A DNA stretch of 64,000 nucleotides from Aquabacter spiritensis. GTDB taxonomy: Bacteria > Pseudomonadota > Alphaproteobacteria > Rhizobiales > Xanthobacteraceae. Below are positions 8,559 to 18,647 of the stretch, piece by piece. Numbering within the stretch: the stretch's first letter is position 1; each line of letters begins with the position of its first letter. Position numbers and translations under genes: made by a program. The notes beneath the pieces were generated by a model. The model was not told where the DNA came from. It did not search any database and saw only the letters and a list, made by a program, of their open reading frames with translations. The DNA lies in contig NZ_SMAI01000001.1 of assembly GCF_004346185.1 (NCBI RefSeq), positions 867,490 through 931,489 of the forward strand, read 5' to 3'.

Positions 8559-9545
8559 ATGGACACGTTCATGGCGCTCGTGAGCGCCGACTTTATCGGC
8601 AAGCCCGCTTGGCTCTGGATCGGCTTTCTGGTGCTCGTTCTGGGGCTTCTCGCCTTCGACCTCGGCGTCCTGCACAAGGAAGGCACGGAGATCGGCATCG
8701 CCGAGAGCCTCAAGCTCTCGCTCTTCTACATCGCGATCGCGGTGGCGTTCGGCGGCTATGTCTGGGCCTCCATGGGCGCAGAGGCCGGGATGCAATATTT
8801 CACCGGCTACGCGATCGAAAAGGCGCTGTCGATCGACAATGTCTTCGTCATCTCGCTGATCTTCTCCTATTTCGCGATCCCGCGCGCCTATCAATATCGC
8901 GCGCTCGTCTGGGGCATCGTCGCGGTGCTCGTGCTGCGCGGTTTGATGATCGGCATCGGGGCCGCGCTGGTGCAGGAATATGACTGGATCCTGCTTCTGT
9001 TCGGCGCCTTCCTCGTGGGGACCGGCATCAAGATGCTGTTGGCCAAGGAGGATGCCGCGGAGCTTTCCGAGAACAAGCTCATCCGGAACCTGTCGCGCTG
9101 GATGCGGGTGACCAAGGATCTGCACGGCGAACGCTTCTTCGTGCGCCAGCCGCACCCGGCGACGGGACGGCCCGTGTTCTGGGCGACGCCCCTCCTGCTC
9201 GCGCTCATCGTGATCAACGTGGCGGATCTGGTGTTCGCCGTGGATTCCGTCCCCGCCATCTTCGCGATCACCACGGACACCTACATCGTCTTCACCGCGA
9301 ACATCATGGCCATTCTCGGCCTGCGGGCGCTCTATTTCGCCCTCGCCGCGATGGTCCACCGGTTCGCCTACCTGAAATATGCCCTGGCTGGTGTCCTGGT
9401 CTTCATCGGCGGGAAGATCTTCTGGAACCATTTCTACGGAAAGCTCGACCCCGCCATCTCCTTGGGCGTGACCCTCGCCATGATCGGGGCCGGCATCGCC
9501 TATTCCCTCTGGAAGACGAGCCGGGCAGCGCCCCGCACCCTCTGA
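8559..9545 (+). CDS. TerC family membrane protein (Alx-like)
   Basis: The 328-residue integral membrane protein belongs to the TerC/Alx family. It has about eight to nine helices, and the two conserved acidic motifs are present: EKALSIDNVFVI near residue 86 and NVADLVFAVDSVPAI near residue 215. Family members have been linked to tellurite resistance and, more recently, to manganese export. The ATG at 8559 has GAGG upstream. No manganese-sensing yybP-ykoY riboswitch motif is visible in the 150 bases before the gene. A strong terminator follows. Confidence 0.92.
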   Translation: MDTFMALVSADFIGKPAWLWIGFLVLVLGLLAFDLGVLHKEGTEIGIAESLKLSLFYIAIAVAFGGYVWASMGAEAGMQYFTGYAIEKALSIDNVFVISLIFSYFAIPRAYQYRALVWGIVAVLVLRGLMIGIGAALVQEYDWILLLFGAFLVGTGIKMLLAKEDAAELSENKLIRNLSRWMRVTKDLHGERFFVRQPHPATGRPVFWATPLLLALIVINVADLVFAVDSVPAIFAITTDTYIVFTANIMAILGLRALYFALAAMVHRFAYLKYALAGVLVFIGGKIFWNHFYGKLDPAISLGVTLAMIGAGIAYSLWKTSRAAPRTL

Positions 9546-9551
9546 CCCCCG

Positions 9552-9580
9552 ACGGCCGCTCTTCGGAGCGGCCGTTTTCT
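9552..9580 (+). terminator. Intrinsic terminator after terC-like gene
   Basis: A perfect 9-bp stem (ACGGCCGCT / AGCGGCCGT) with a CTTCGG tetraloop-type loop is followed by TTTTCT. It separates the TerC gene from the SbtA-type gene that begins at 9598. Confidence 0.85.
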
Positions 9581-9597
9581 CATGCGGAGACGCTCCA

Positions 9598-10551
9598 ATG
9601 TCGCTCGCCGGCACCGCTTTGCTCTCGCCGCCGATCCTCTGCTTCGGGCTCGGGGCTCTGTCGGTCGCGCTGCGCAGCAATTTGCGTCTTCCGGCGCCGG
9701 TGTTTGAAGCGGTCTCGATCTATCTTCTTCTCGCGATCGGCCTGAAGGGGGGAGCCGAGCTCGGCGACACCCGGTTCGCGGACTTCGCTCTCCCCGCTTT
9801 GGCCGGCCTCGCACTCGGCATCGCCATCCCGATCTGGTGCTTCTTCGGCTTGCGGCGGTTCGCAGGCTTCGGCACGCCGGACGCCGCGGCCTTGGCGGCG
9901 CATTACGGCTCGGTCTCCGCGGTCACCTTCATCGCGGTGGTCGCCTATCTCGATGCGCGCACGATCCCCTACGAGGGCTTCATGACGGCGCTGCTCGCTT
10001 TGATGGAAGCACCCGCCATCATCGTCGCACTGCTGCTCGCCCGATTGTCCGGGCGCAAGGAAAAGCTCGGCCATGCCCTGCAAGAGGTGCTGGGCGGAAA
10101 GAGCATCCTGCTTCTGGTCGGCGGCCTGCTCATCGGCGCGGTCTTGGGAAAAGCCGGTCTCGCGCCGGTCCAGCCGTTCTTCGGCGAGCTGTTCCTCGGC
10201 TTCCTTTGCCTCTTTCTGCTGGAACTCGGCGTCGTCGCGGCGAAGAGCGCGGACGACGCGATCCGGGCCGGGCCGCGGCTGGTCGCGTTCGCGCTGGCTG
10301 CGCCGCCGGTCCATGGCCTTCTGGGTGTGGCGCTGGGCCTTGCCAGCGGCCTTTCGGAGGGCGGCGCGGTGATCCTCGGGACGCTGGCCGCCAGCGCCTC
10401 CTACATTGCCGCGCCGGCGGCGATGCGCATCGCCATGCCGGAGGCGAACGCCGCCTACGGTCTGGCCGCGGCCTTGGCCGTGACCTTTCCCTTCAATCTG
10501 ACGCTCGGCCTTCCGCTCTACGCCGCCATGGCGCGCCTGCTGGCGGGTTAG
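9598..10551 (+). CDS. SbtA-type sodium-dependent bicarbonate transporter family permease
   Basis: The 317-residue protein has about ten hydrophobic helices and belongs to the SbtA/DUF897 family, named for the cyanobacterial sodium/bicarbonate symporter. Recognised landmarks are the early GLKGGAEL, AAHYGSVSAVTF in the middle, and the C-terminal SYIAAPAAMRIAMPEAN followed by VTFPFNLTLGLPLY. It has its own promoter region after the terC terminator. In a heterotrophic alphaproteobacterium, supply of bicarbonate for anaplerotic carboxylation is plausible, but substrate specificity cannot be confirmed here. No PII-like SbtB partner gene is adjacent. Confidence 0.88.
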   Translation: MSLAGTALLSPPILCFGLGALSVALRSNLRLPAPVFEAVSIYLLLAIGLKGGAELGDTRFADFALPALAGLALGIAIPIWCFFGLRRFAGFGTPDAAALAAHYGSVSAVTFIAVVAYLDARTIPYEGFMTALLALMEAPAIIVALLLARLSGRKEKLGHALQEVLGGKSILLLVGGLLIGAVLGKAGLAPVQPFFGELFLGFLCLFLLELGVVAAKSADDAIRAGPRLVAFALAAPPVHGLLGVALGLASGLSEGGAVILGTLAASASYIAAPAAMRIAMPEANAAYGLAAALAVTFPFNLTLGLPLYAAMARLLAG

Positions 10552-10635
10552 ACCCGCCGGACATCGCAGAGCGCGGCCCAAAGCGGGTGTCGACGGCGGG
10601 GACGACGCGGAACCTTGTCCCCGCCGGACACAGAG

Positions 10636-10657
10636 AGGCCGGCGTCCCCGCCGGCCT
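10636..10657. terminator. Hairpin between convergent sbtA-like gene and yidC
   Basis: A 9-bp stem (AGGCCGGCG / CGCCGGCCT) with a four-base TCCC loop lies between the two convergent genes. It lacks a proper T-tract on either strand, so it is at best a weak bidirectional terminator. Confidence 0.35.
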
Positions 10658-10704
10658 CCTTGACCGATCCGCCCGTGCGACGGCCCGCTTCAACCGCCGG
10701 GGCG

Positions 10705-12528
10705 TCAGTGCTTGGCGGGCGCCTTCTTCTTGAAGACGGAGCGGATATTGTCCCACAGCTCGATCTTGACGCCGTGACGCTTCATGATCAGCGCCTGCTG
10801 GAGCACGGACAGGGTGTTGTTCCAGGCCCAATAAATCACCAGACCGGCGGCGAAGTGCGCCAGCATGAAGGTGAAGATGATGGGCATCCAGTTGAAGATC
10901 ATCTGCTGCGTCGGATCCGGCGGCGCAGGATTGAGCTTCATCTGCACCCACATCGTGACGCCCATGATGAGCGGCCACGCGCCGAGCATCAGATAGGCGC
11001 CGATCACCGGCACCGCGCCGGGATCCCAGGGGATCAGGCCGAACAGATTGAAGATGGTCGTCGGATCCGGCGCCGAAAGGTCGTGAATCCAGCCGAAGAA
11101 CGGCGCATGCCGCATTTCGATGGTCACGAACAGCACCTTGTACAGGGCGAAGAAGACCGGGATCTGGATCAGGATCGGCAGGCAGCCGGCGACCGGATTG
11201 ACCTTCTGCTTCTTGTACAGCTCCATGGTGAGCTGCTGCTGCTTCACCTTGTCGTCCGCATAGCGCTCGCGGATCGCCATCATTTCCGGCTGCAGCGCCT
11301 TCATCTTCGCCATCGAGGCGTAGGATTTGTTGGCGAGCGGGAAAAAGATCAGCTTCAGCAGAACCGTGACGATCAGGATCGCGACGCCGAAATTTCCGAC
11401 GACGTGATAGATCCAGTCGATCACCAGGAACAGCGGCTTGGTGATGAAGTAGAACCAGCCCCAGTCGATCAGGAGGTCGAACCGGTCGATCTGGTACCGG
11501 CTCTGATAGCCGTCGACCACCGCGACGACCTTGGCGCCGGCGAACAGGCGCCCCTGAGACGCGGTCGTCGCGCCCGGCTCGACGGTCTTGCCGGCCGCGA
11601 GGTAATCGGCCTGGAAGGTCCGGCTGGTGCCGGCCTGATGCGAGGAGAACCGCGCATCGACGGCCGTCGCCTGGTCGGGGATGACCGTCGCGGCCCAATA
11701 TTTGTCGGTGATGCCGAGCCAGCCGCCCGTCGCCTTGTAGGTGTGGGGCTGGGCGTCCTCGAGCTTGGAATAGGTCACTTCCTGCAGCCCGGCATCGCCG
11801 AGCACGCCGATCATGCCTTCGTGGAGGATGTAGAAGCCCTGGGTCGCGGGCAGGCCGTGGCGCGACACGAGGGCGTAGGGAAACAGGGTGACCGCCGCGC
11901 CGCCGCGATTCTCGACCTCGTCCTTCACCGTGAACATATACTGGTCGTCGACGGCGAAGGTGCGCCTGAACAGCAGGCCCTCGCCATTGTCATAGGTCAG
12001 GACGATGGGAGCGCCGGGGGTCAGCGCGCCGCCTTGCGCCGTCCAGAGCGCATCCGGCCCCGGAACTTTCACATTGGTGCCCGGCGCGCTGGTCCAGCCG
12101 AATTCCGCATAAAACGGGTTCGGCGCGCCGGACGGGGAGAGCAGGACGATGTGCGGGCTCTTGGGATCGACGGTCTCGCGATAATCGAGCAGCGACAGAT
12201 CGTCGACCCGGCCGCCGCGCAGCGAGATCGAGCCCTTCAGGCGCGGCGTGTCGATGGCAACGCGCGGCGTGGCGGCGATCGCCTGTTCGCGGGTCAGGGC
12301 GCGCGGCGGCGCCGTGCCCCGGCTCGGGACGGCGGCGCCGTCGGGGGTCGGGGTGGTCGCGCCCGGCTGCGCGCCCTGCTGGACCTGCTCGGTCTGCTGC
12401 GCCGCGCGCTGCTGCTCGGCGAGCTGACGCTGCTTCTCCGCCTGAGGAATGCCGAAATAGAACTGCCAGCCGATCAGGATCGCCAGCGACAGGCCGATGG
12501 CGATGAACATGTTGCGATTGTCGGTCAT
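10705..12528 (-). CDS. yidC: Membrane protein insertase YidC
   Basis: The 607-residue product is YidC, which inserts and folds inner-membrane proteins, alone or with SecYEG. It has the proteobacterial architecture: an N-terminal transmembrane helix ([19 protein letters not shown]), a large periplasmic domain to about residue 360, then the five-helix core with [23 protein letters not shown] and a basic C-terminus ending in KKKAPAKH. Its start codon overlaps the rnpA stop as ATGA, so the two are translationally coupled. It belongs to the conserved rpmH-rnpA-yidC operon. Confidence 0.97.
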   Translation of the reverse strand: MTDNRNMFIAIGLSLAILIGWQFYFGIPQAEKQRQLAEQQRAAQQTEQVQQGAQPGATTPTPDGAAVPSRGTAPPRALTREQAIAATPRVAIDTPRLKGSISLRGGRVDDLSLLDYRETVDPKSPHIVLLSPSGAPNPFYAEFGWTSAPGTNVKVPGPDALWTAQGGALTPGAPIVLTYDNGEGLLFRRTFAVDDQYMFTVKDEVENRGGAAVTLFPYALVSRHGLPATQGFYILHEGMIGVLGDAGLQEVTYSKLEDAQPHTYKATGGWLGITDKYWAATVIPDQATAVDARFSSHQAGTSRTFQADYLAAGKTVEPGATTASQGRLFAGAKVVAVVDGYQSRYQIDRFDLLIDWGWFYFITKPLFLVIDWIYHVVGNFGVAILIVTVLLKLIFFPLANKSYASMAKMKALQPEMMAIRERYADDKVKQQQLTMELYKKQKVNPVAGCLPILIQIPVFFALYKVLFVTIEMRHAPFFGWIHDLSAPDPTTIFNLFGLIPWDPGAVPVIGAYLMLGAWPLIMGVTMWVQMKLNPAPPDPTQQMIFNWMPIIFTFMLAHFAAGLVIYWAWNNTLSVLQQALIMKRHGVKIELWDNIRSVFKKKAPAKH

Positions 12529-12905
12529 GCCGGGCGGCCTCCCTCGGCGCGGGGGGATGGGTCGTCGGACCTTCTCTTGGGCGCGCCGTGCAGCCGGGAT
12601 ATGGCGCGTTCGAGGTCGCGGACAAGGTCAGAAAACGGCGCGCGCAGCGCCGACTGGCGGGCGACCATCACATAATCGTAGCCGGGACGGCCGGCGGCCG
12701 GGACGACGGCTTCGGCAACCGCGCGCAGGCGCCGCCGGATGCGGTTTCGCACCACGGCGTTGCCGATCTTCTTGGTCACCGTGAAACCGAGGCGGGGGTC
12801 TCCCGCATCGCGGCGATTGCGGCCCTGCAGCAGCAAGGAGGCGACACCCGCCTTCTCGGCTTTCGCCGCAGCGAGAAAGTCACCGCGCTTGCGCAGGCGG
12901 TCCAC
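12525..12905 (-). CDS. rnpA: Ribonuclease P protein component
   Basis: The 126-residue basic protein is the protein subunit of RNase P, which helps the catalytic RNA mature tRNA 5' ends. The family signature is clear: [24 protein letters not shown] with its RNR motif, and YDYVMVAR towards the C-terminus. It lies 28 bases after rpmH and overlaps yidC by four bases in the classic arrangement. Confidence 0.96.
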   Translation of the reverse strand: MDRLRKRGDFLAAAKAEKAGVASLLLQGRNRRDAGDPRLGFTVTKKIGNAVVRNRIRRRLRAVAEAVVPAAGRPGYDYVMVARQSALRAPFSDLVRDLERAISRLHGAPKRRSDDPSPRAEGGRPA

Positions 12906-12933
12906 GATGCGCGATCCCGCGGGCCGTCGTGCC

Positions 12934-13068
12934 TCAGGCGGACAGGCGCTTGCGGCCCTGGGCCCGGCGGGACGCGATGATCTTGCGTCCGTTCATCGTC
13001 GCCATGCGCGCACGAAAGCCGTGCCGACGCTTGCGCACGAGCTTGCTCGGTTGATAGGTGCGCTTCAC
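12934..13068 (-). CDS. rpmH: 50S ribosomal protein L34
   Basis: The 44-residue protein reads (V/M)[17 protein letters not shown] at its start and ends in GRKRLSA, which is unmistakably L34. It begins with GTG at 13068, and GGAGA lies upstream. It is the first gene of the rpmH-rnpA-yidC operon, so the promoter must be in the 13069-13287 gap, where I see no sharp motif. Confidence 0.97.
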   Translation of the reverse strand: MKRTYQPSKLVRKRRHGFRARMATMNGRKIIASRRAQGRKRLSA

Positions 13069-13287
13069 GGGTCTGTCTCCGGATAAAGTTTGTGGCGCGG
13101 CGGCTCACCGGAACCCCTGCCCTCGGCAATGTGCGTCGGACGCCCGCTCAGGATGCAGACCGAAGACGGCCGCCATGAGAAAAGGGCGAGGTCCCAGGGA
13201 GCCGGAGCCGCCCGAGTTCGGGCACGGCTTATAGGGGCGCCCGCGCCACGCGTCAACGCCAAACGGCGCCGCGCGGGGAAGCCGCGC

Positions 13288-15156
13288 TCATGCGGGCGGG
13301 CCCGCGACGGCCTCTTGCCGCGGCTTTTCCGATGGCGCAGCCGGAGGGTCGCCCGGCGCGCCGCCGGCGTCGGACCCAGCGGCCGCCTCACTCTCGTCCG
13401 CCTCCAGCGCCGCTTCGATGGCGCCCCGAGGGGGATCGAACAGGCCGGTTGACGACAGGGCCGATAGTCCCGTCGCGGCAGCTTCCGGGACGAGATGCGC
13501 CAGCATGCCACGCGCCACTTCGCGCTCGCCCATGATGATGAATTCCGCCCCGCCGCGCCGCAGGTGCTCCACCTCGGCGTCGGAATGGGCGCGCGCGATG
13601 ATCTCGATGTCGGGGTTGAGGGTGCGCGCCTTCTTCAGGACCGAGCCGGCCTCGATGCCGTCGGGGATGGCGAGGATCAAACGGCGCGCGCCGGCGATAT
13701 TGGCGGCCGCGAGCGCTTCCGGCAGCGCGGCATTGGCGTCCACCACCTCGATGTCCGAGGCGCGCAGGGCTTCGACCGCGTCGTCGGCATCCTCGATCAC
13801 CAGAAGCGGCACCCCAGCCGCCTTCAGCCCCTCTCCCACCAGCCGCCCCACCCGTCCGTACCCGACGAGCACGGTGTGGCCCGCTTGCGCCGTGATCGGG
13901 ATCTGCCGCGTCGGCGTCGCCGCGGCGGGGGCCGACCGAACCCCCGCAAGACGGGGCCCGAACCGGTCGAGTGCGATGAAGAAGAACGGGTTGGTCACGA
14001 TCGAGACGATCGCCGCCGCGAGAATCAGGTCGCGGCCCATTGCGGGCATGAGGTCGAGATCGACGCCGAGCGTGGCGAGAATGAAGGAGAACTCCCCGAT
14101 CTGCGCCAGGCTCGCCGAAATGGTGAGGGCGGTGATGCGCTCATGGCCGAACAGGCGGACGATGGCATAGGCCGCCAACGATTTTCCCACCAGAACCACG
14201 ACGATCGTCCCGAGCAGCGGAAGGGGATGCTCGATGACGATCTTGGGATCGACCAGCATCCCGACGGAGACGAAGAACAGCACGGCGAAGGCGTCGCGCA
14301 GCGGCAGCGTCTCCTCGGCGGCGCGGTGCGCGAGCGGGCTCTCGCTCAACACCATTCCGGCAAAGAACGCGCCGAGGGCGAACGACACGCCGAACAGCAG
14401 CGCGGAGCCGTAGGCGACGCCGAGCGCGATCGCCAGCACCGCGAGCCGGAACAGCTCCCGCGACCCGGTATGGGCGACCCATTGCATCACCCAGGGGATC
14501 ACGCGGCGCCCGACCACGAGCATCAGGGCCACGAACGCAATCACTTTTCCGAGGGTGACGGCGAGCGTCGTGAGGAGGTCGGCATCGTCGAGGAACGTGG
14601 CCGCCGCGCCGGTTCCGGGGCTGGTGCCTCCGAGCGAGTCCGCGACCGCCGGCAGCAGGACCAGAGCGAGGACCATGGCGAGGTCTTCGACGATCAGCCA
14701 GCCGACCGCGATCCGTCCCTGCTCGCTTTCGATCAGGCGGCGCTCCTGCAGCGCCCGCAGAAGGACCACGGTGCTCGCCACCGAGAGCGCCAGACCGAAG
14801 ACGAGCCCGCCGCCGACGCCCCAGCCCATCAGCCAGGCGAGCCCCATGCCGAGGAGCGTCGCCACCGCGATCTGCACGACCGCACCGGGGACGGCGATGG
14901 CTTTGACCGACAGCAGGTCCTTCAACGAGAAATGAAGGCCGACGCCGAACATCAGCAGGATGACCCCGATCTCCGCGAGCTGGAGCGCCAGATGCTGGTC
15001 GGCGACGAAGCCCGGCGTGAACGGGCCGACCGCGACGCCCGCCAGCAAATAGCCGACCAGAGGGGAAATCCGCAGCCGCTGCGCCACCGCGCCGAAGACG
15101 AAAGCCAGCACCAGGGCGCCGACGATGGTGGAGATCAGCGACGTATCATGCGGCAC
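13288..15156 (-). CDS. Cation:proton antiporter, CPA2/YbaL type with RCK domain
   Basis: The 622-residue protein has an N-terminal Na+/H+ exchanger domain (about residues 10-385, 12 or 13 helices, with GYLLAGVAVGPFTPG and VGWLIVEDLAMVL). A C-terminal RCK/TrkA-N domain follows from about residue 415, opening with the Rossmann motif HTVLVGYGRVGRLVGEG. This is the YbaL/KefB-like architecture for potassium or sodium efflux gated by a nucleotide or redox ligand. The last 60 residues are an acidic and then proline-rich tail without homology that I recognise. The gene is monocistronic. Confidence 0.92.
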   Translation of the reverse strand: MPHDTSLISTIVGALVLAFVFGAVAQRLRISPLVGYLLAGVAVGPFTPGFVADQHLALQLAEIGVILLMFGVGLHFSLKDLLSVKAIAVPGAVVQIAVATLLGMGLAWLMGWGVGGGLVFGLALSVASTVVLLRALQERRLIESEQGRIAVGWLIVEDLAMVLALVLLPAVADSLGGTSPGTGAAATFLDDADLLTTLAVTLGKVIAFVALMLVVGRRVIPWVMQWVAHTGSRELFRLAVLAIALGVAYGSALLFGVSFALGAFFAGMVLSESPLAHRAAEETLPLRDAFAVLFFVSVGMLVDPKIVIEHPLPLLGTIVVVLVGKSLAAYAIVRLFGHERITALTISASLAQIGEFSFILATLGVDLDLMPAMGRDLILAAAIVSIVTNPFFFIALDRFGPRLAGVRSAPAAATPTRQIPITAQAGHTVLVGYGRVGRLVGEGLKAAGVPLLVIEDADDAVEALRASDIEVVDANAALPEALAAANIAGARRLILAIPDGIEAGSVLKKARTLNPDIEIIARAHSDAEVEHLRRGGAEFIIMGEREVARGMLAHLVPEAAATGLSALSSTGLFDPPRGAIEAALEADESEAAAGSDAGGAPGDPPAAPSEKPRQEAVAGPPA

Positions 15157-15349
15157 AGAGGACCCTCACGAAGAACCGAGCGCCACGCGGGCGGGCGTGA
15201 ATTGACAGCCGGAGCTTAGCGGATATCCGCCGCCGGATCAGCCTTTCATGTGCACGGGACGCGGGGCGGGCGGCGGTATGCGGCCGGATCGGGGGCAGTC
15301 CCCTCCCAAACGGGCGGTGCCCGCTCCCGGCCGCAGCGCCGCGCCGCCG

Positions 15350-15955
15350 TCAGAGCCAGGGGCGGTCGCTCTGCCTGGAGGTCTCGAACTGCTGGATGCT
15401 TCCGCTCTTTTCGAGCGTCAGGCCGATATCGTCCAGCCCCTCGAGGAGACAGCGCTTGCGGAACGGATCGATCTCGAACCGCACCGTCCCGCCGTCCGGC
15501 CCGCGGATCTCCTGAGCGGCGAGATCGACCGTCAGGGTCGCGTTGGCGCCGCGCTCGGCATCCTCGAACAGCCTGTCGAGGTCCTCGGGCTTCACGACGA
15601 TCGGCAGCACGCCGTTCTTGAAGCAATTGTTGTAGAAGATGTCGGCGAAGCCGGTCGAGATGATGCACTTGATGCCGAAATCGAGCAGCGCCCACGGCGC
15701 GTGCTCGCGCGACGAGCCGCAGCCGAAATTGTCGCCGGCCACCAGGATCTTGGCATTGCGGTAGGCGGGCTGGTTCAGGACGAAGGCGGGATTCTCCGTG
15801 CCGTCGTCATTGTAGCGCATCTCGGAGAACAGGCCGGTGCCGAGGCCGGTGCGCTTGATCGTCTTCAGATACTGCTTGGGGATGATCATGTCGGTGTCGA
15901 CATTGACCAGCTTCATCGGCGCCGCGACGCCTTCCAGAACGGTGAACTTTTCCAT
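15350..15955 (-). CDS. leuD: 3-isopropylmalate dehydratase small subunit
   Basis: The 201-residue protein is LeuD, which with LeuC isomerises 2-isopropylmalate to 3-isopropylmalate in leucine synthesis. The swivel-domain signature is complete: [30 protein letters not shown] and [14 protein letters not shown]. Unlike many genomes, it is not adjacent to leuC, which starts about 950 bases away on the same strand with two other small genes between. Confidence 0.97.
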   Translation of the reverse strand: MEKFTVLEGVAAPMKLVNVDTDMIIPKQYLKTIKRTGLGTGLFSEMRYNDDGTENPAFVLNQPAYRNAKILVAGDNFGCGSSREHAPWALLDFGIKCIISTGFADIFYNNCFKNGVLPIVVKPEDLDRLFEDAERGANATLTVDLAAQEIRGPDGGTVRFEIDPFRKRCLLEGLDDIGLTLEKSGSIQQFETSRQSDRPWL

Positions 15956-16035
15956 CTCCGCGATCCCTTCGTCCCTGCTGCGGCGCTGCGCGCCGATTCT
16001 CGCTGATTTCGGGGCGTCCGCCCCTTTGGCCGGGT

Positions 16036-16455
16036 TCAGGCGTCCGCCGCCGCCTCCACCCGCTCCATGTCTTCGTCCGACAGCCCGAAATGGTGTCCGA
16101 TCTCGTGCACCAAAACATGGGTCACGATCTCGCCCAGCGTCTGATCCTCCTCGGCCCAGAAATCGAGGATCGGCCGGCGATAGAGGAACACCATGTTGGG
16201 CAGGCGCCCGGTCTCGGTCACCGCCGCGTCCTGCGCCAGTCCGACGCCCTGGAACAGGCCGAGAAGGTCGAACGGCGTCTCGGCCTCCATCTCCTCCAGA
16301 ATCTCGTCCGTCGGAAAATCCTCGACCCGGATGACCACGCCGGTCGCCAGGGCGCGAAAACTCTCGGGAAGCCGCCCATAGGCGGCATCGGCGAGCGCCT
16401 CCATCTGTTCGAGGGAAGGCGCCGTCAGGCGGCTCCAGTCGGTGGCGTCCGGCAT
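16036..16455 (-). CDS. Metallopeptidase family protein (zincin, DUF1025-like)
   Basis: The 139-residue protein carries HEIGHHFG near its C-terminus, the HExxH zinc site of minimal zincin-fold metallopeptidases of the acetazolamide-binding/MMP-like group. The preceding [11 protein letters not shown] segment and [25 protein letters not shown] are typical. The start is the ATG at 16455, with GAGGG upstream; the longer frame only reads through the tandem repeat. It lies between leuD and leuC. Its biological role is not established for the family. Confidence 0.85.
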   Translation of the reverse strand: MPDATDWSRLTAPSLEQMEALADAAYGRLPESFRALATGVVIRVEDFPTDEILEEMEAETPFDLLGLFQGVGLAQDAAVTETGRLPNMVFLYRRPILDFWAEEDQTLGEIVTHVLVHEIGHHFGLSDEDMERVEAAADA

Positions 16456-16514
16456 CGTCCCTCGCTCGATCCGCCCCATCGGGCGCTGAGTTCGCCGCGC
16501 CCGCTGCGCGGCAA

Positions 16515-16560
16515 GTTTCGGTCCAGTGTTCGGTCCAGTGTTCGGTCCAAGTGTTCGGCG
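16515..16560. repeat. Short tandem repeat TGTTCGGTCCA
   Basis: Just upstream of the zincin gene the sequence repeats TTTCGGTCCAGTG, TTCGGTCCAGTG and TTCGGTCCAAGTG, about three units of 12 to 13 bases. It lies in the probable leader or promoter of that gene. This looks like slipped-strand expansion, and copy number may vary between strains. Confidence 0.6.
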
Positions 16561-16664
16561 CTTCGGCGACGCCGCCCCGCTTCGCCGAACCAAGATGACG
16601 AAGCTAAGGAACTTTTAACCATCTTCCGCGGTTGACCCTCCAATAGGCAAACAGGAGGCTGACC

Positions 16665-16784
16665 ATGTTGCGCAAGCTTGCAGTCACGGCCGGACTCGTG
16701 ACCATTCTCGGCGTTGCCGCGTATTTTGCGCCTCAGGAGGCTCAGGCCGCCGGGCTCTTGCCCGCGTTTTTTCTGACCGTCTGA
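16665..16784 (+). CDS. 39-aa small secreted or single-span membrane peptide
   Basis: A perfect AGGAGG (16653-16658) sits six bases before this ATG. The 39-residue peptide starts MLRKLAVTAGLVTILGVAAYF, which is a basic n-region plus hydrophobic core, continues APQEAQAAG with an AQA-type signal peptidase I site, and ends in a second hydrophobic patch, LLPAFFLTV. It is oriented against leuC and has its own terminator at 16861-16889. If cleaved, the mature part would be only about a dozen residues, so it may instead stay membrane-anchored. The family is not recognised. Confidence 0.6.
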   Translation: MLRKLAVTAGLVTILGVAAYFAPQEAQAAGLLPAFFLTV

Positions 16785-16860
16785 GGCATCCCGGCGAAGC
16801 GCCCGCTGTCGCGGAGCGCCCGCCGTCCCAATCCGGGCTTTTGCCGGTGTGACCCCCACC

Positions 16861-16889
16861 TTCCCCCGGCGCAACCGGGGGAATTTTTT
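16861..16889 (+). terminator. Intrinsic terminator for the 39-aa peptide gene
   Basis: A 9-bp stem (TTCCCCCGG / CCGGGGGAA) with a CGCAA loop is followed by six Ts on the plus strand. On the minus strand there is no T-tract, so it serves the small plus-strand gene rather than leuC. Confidence 0.8.
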
Positions 16890-16907
16890 GCCGAGGGGTC
16901 GGCGCGG

Positions 16908-18332
16908 TCAGGCCTGGGGCCAGCGCCGGATATCGACGAAGCGCCCGGCGATCGCCGCGGCCGCCGCCATGGCCGGCGAAACCAAGTGCGTGCGCCCTTT
17001 GAAGCCCTGGCGCCCCTCGAAATTGCGGTTCGAGGTCGAGGCGCAGCGCTCTTCGGGCGAGAGGCGGTCGGGATTCATCGCGAGGCACATCGAGCAGCCC
17101 GGCTCGCGCCATTCGAAGCCGGCCGCCTTGAAGATCGCATCGAGACCCTCGGCCTCGGCCTGGGCCTTTACGAGGCCCGAGCCCGGCACCACCATCGCGC
17201 TGACATTCGGATTGACCGTGTGCCCGGCGACGATCTTCGCCGCCTGGCGAAGGTCCTCGATGCGGCCATTGGTGCAGGAGCCGATGAAGATGCGGTTGAC
17301 GATGATGTCGGTGATCTTGGTCCCGGCGGTGAGGCCCATATAAGCGAGCGCGCGCTTCTTCGCGCCGCGCTTGCCCTCGTCTTCGATCATGTCCGGATCG
17401 GGCACCAGCCCGTCGATCGACACCACGTCTTCGGGGCTCGTGCCCCAGGAGACGATCGGCGGCAAATTGGCCCCGTCGAGGCGGATTTCGCTGTCGAAAT
17501 AGGCCCCTTCGTCGCTGCGCAGCGTCTCCCAATAGCGCATCGCGGCGTCCCAGTCGGCGCCCTTGGGGCTCTTGGGGCGGTCCTTGATATAAGCGAACGC
17601 CTTCTCGTCCGGCGCCACCATGCCGGCGCGGGCCCCGCCCTCGATCGACATGTTGCAGACCGTCATCCGGCCCTCCATCGAGAGCGCGCGCATCGCGTCG
17701 CCGGCATATTCGATGACGTAGCCGGTCCCGCCGGCGGTGCCGATCGTGCCGATGATGGCGAGCACCACGTCTTTCGCGCCGACGCCATCGGGCAGCGGCC
17801 CGTCGACCGTCACCCGCATGTTCTTGGCCTTCTTCTGGATCAGCGTCTGGGTGGCGAGGACGTGCTCCACCTCCGACGTGCCGATGCCGTGCGCGAGCGC
17901 CCCGAAGGCCCCATGGGTCGAGGTGTGGCTGTCGCCGCACACGATGGTGGTGCCCGGCAGGGTAAAGCCCTGCTCGGGTCCGACGACATGGACGATGCCC
18001 TGGCGGACATCGAAGCCGTCATAATATTCGATCCCGAATTCCTTCACATTCTCCTCGAGGGCGGCGATCTGCGCGGCGCTCTCGGGATCGGGATTGGGCA
18101 AAGAGCGATCCGTGGTCGGCACGTTGTGATCGACGACGGCGAGCGTCTTCTGCGGGGCGCGCACCTTGCGGCCGGTCATCCGCAGTCCCTCGAAGGCCTG
18201 CGGGCTCGTGACCTCGTGCACCAGATGGCGGTCGATATAGAGCAGGCACGTCCCATCGGGCTGCCGCTCGACCACGTGGTCGTCGAAGATCTTGTCGTAC
18301 AACGTGCGCGGGGCGCTGGCGGGGGCGTTCAT
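16908..18332 (-). CDS. leuC: 3-isopropylmalate dehydratase large subunit
   Basis: The 474-residue protein is LeuC, the 4Fe-4S subunit of isopropylmalate isomerase. Cluster ligands are visible as [17 protein letters not shown] and GCSMCLAMN. The N-terminus DKIFDDHVV and the [13 protein letters not shown] motif are typical of the aconitase superfamily. The ATG at 18332 ([16 protein letters not shown]) is the family start, although the frame is open far upstream. It partners leuD at 15350-15955. Confidence 0.97.
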   Translation of the reverse strand: MNAPASAPRTLYDKIFDDHVVERQPDGTCLLYIDRHLVHEVTSPQAFEGLRMTGRKVRAPQKTLAVVDHNVPTTDRSLPNPDPESAAQIAALEENVKEFGIEYYDGFDVRQGIVHVVGPEQGFTLPGTTIVCGDSHTSTHGAFGALAHGIGTSEVEHVLATQTLIQKKAKNMRVTVDGPLPDGVGAKDVVLAIIGTIGTAGGTGYVIEYAGDAMRALSMEGRMTVCNMSIEGGARAGMVAPDEKAFAYIKDRPKSPKGADWDAAMRYWETLRSDEGAYFDSEIRLDGANLPPIVSWGTSPEDVVSIDGLVPDPDMIEDEGKRGAKKRALAYMGLTAGTKITDIIVNRIFIGSCTNGRIEDLRQAAKIVAGHTVNPNVSAMVVPGSGLVKAQAEAEGLDAIFKAAGFEWREPGCSMCLAMNPDRLSPEERCASTSNRNFEGRQGFKGRTHLVSPAMAAAAAIAGRFVDIRRWPQA

Positions 18333-18411
18333 GAGCTTTGTCCTGAGGATGTGGCCGGAGCGCGGGATGCGCGCCGTCGAGCCGAGCCGGAAAGAGACGG
18401 AATGTCGGAGA

Positions 18412-18582
18412 TCAGCGACGAAGGCCGGCGAGCGCCGCGGTCGTGAAACGACCGAAGAAGCGGCCAGGCAGGCGCACATGATCCGGCACGGCCGCGAATT
18501 CCATGGTCGTGCGCGCGTAATGCCCGGCGGCGCAAAAGGCCTCCAAGGACGGGCGCGGACGAAGGATGCGGGCACTGCTCAT
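18412..18582 (-). CDS. Possible 56-aa hypothetical protein upstream of leuC
   Basis: The roughly 315-base gap between leuC and the MFS gene contains one small minus-strand frame from the ATG at 18582. The 56-residue product has GC-rich third positions, a mixed composition ([16 protein letters not shown]...) and a basic, aromatic C-terminal half. It lies in the probable leuC leader. There is no clear ribosome binding site and no family that I recognise, so it may be spurious. I saw no leucine-rich attenuation peptide in the gap. Confidence 0.25.
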   Translation of the reverse strand: MSSARILRPRPSLEAFCAAGHYARTTMEFAAVPDHVRLPGRFFGRFTTAALAGLRR

Positions 18583-18647
18583 GAAACGTTTTTAGCAGTT
18601 CCAGTGTCCCGCGACAATGGATCGCGACGCCCGCCGTCACCGAAGCG

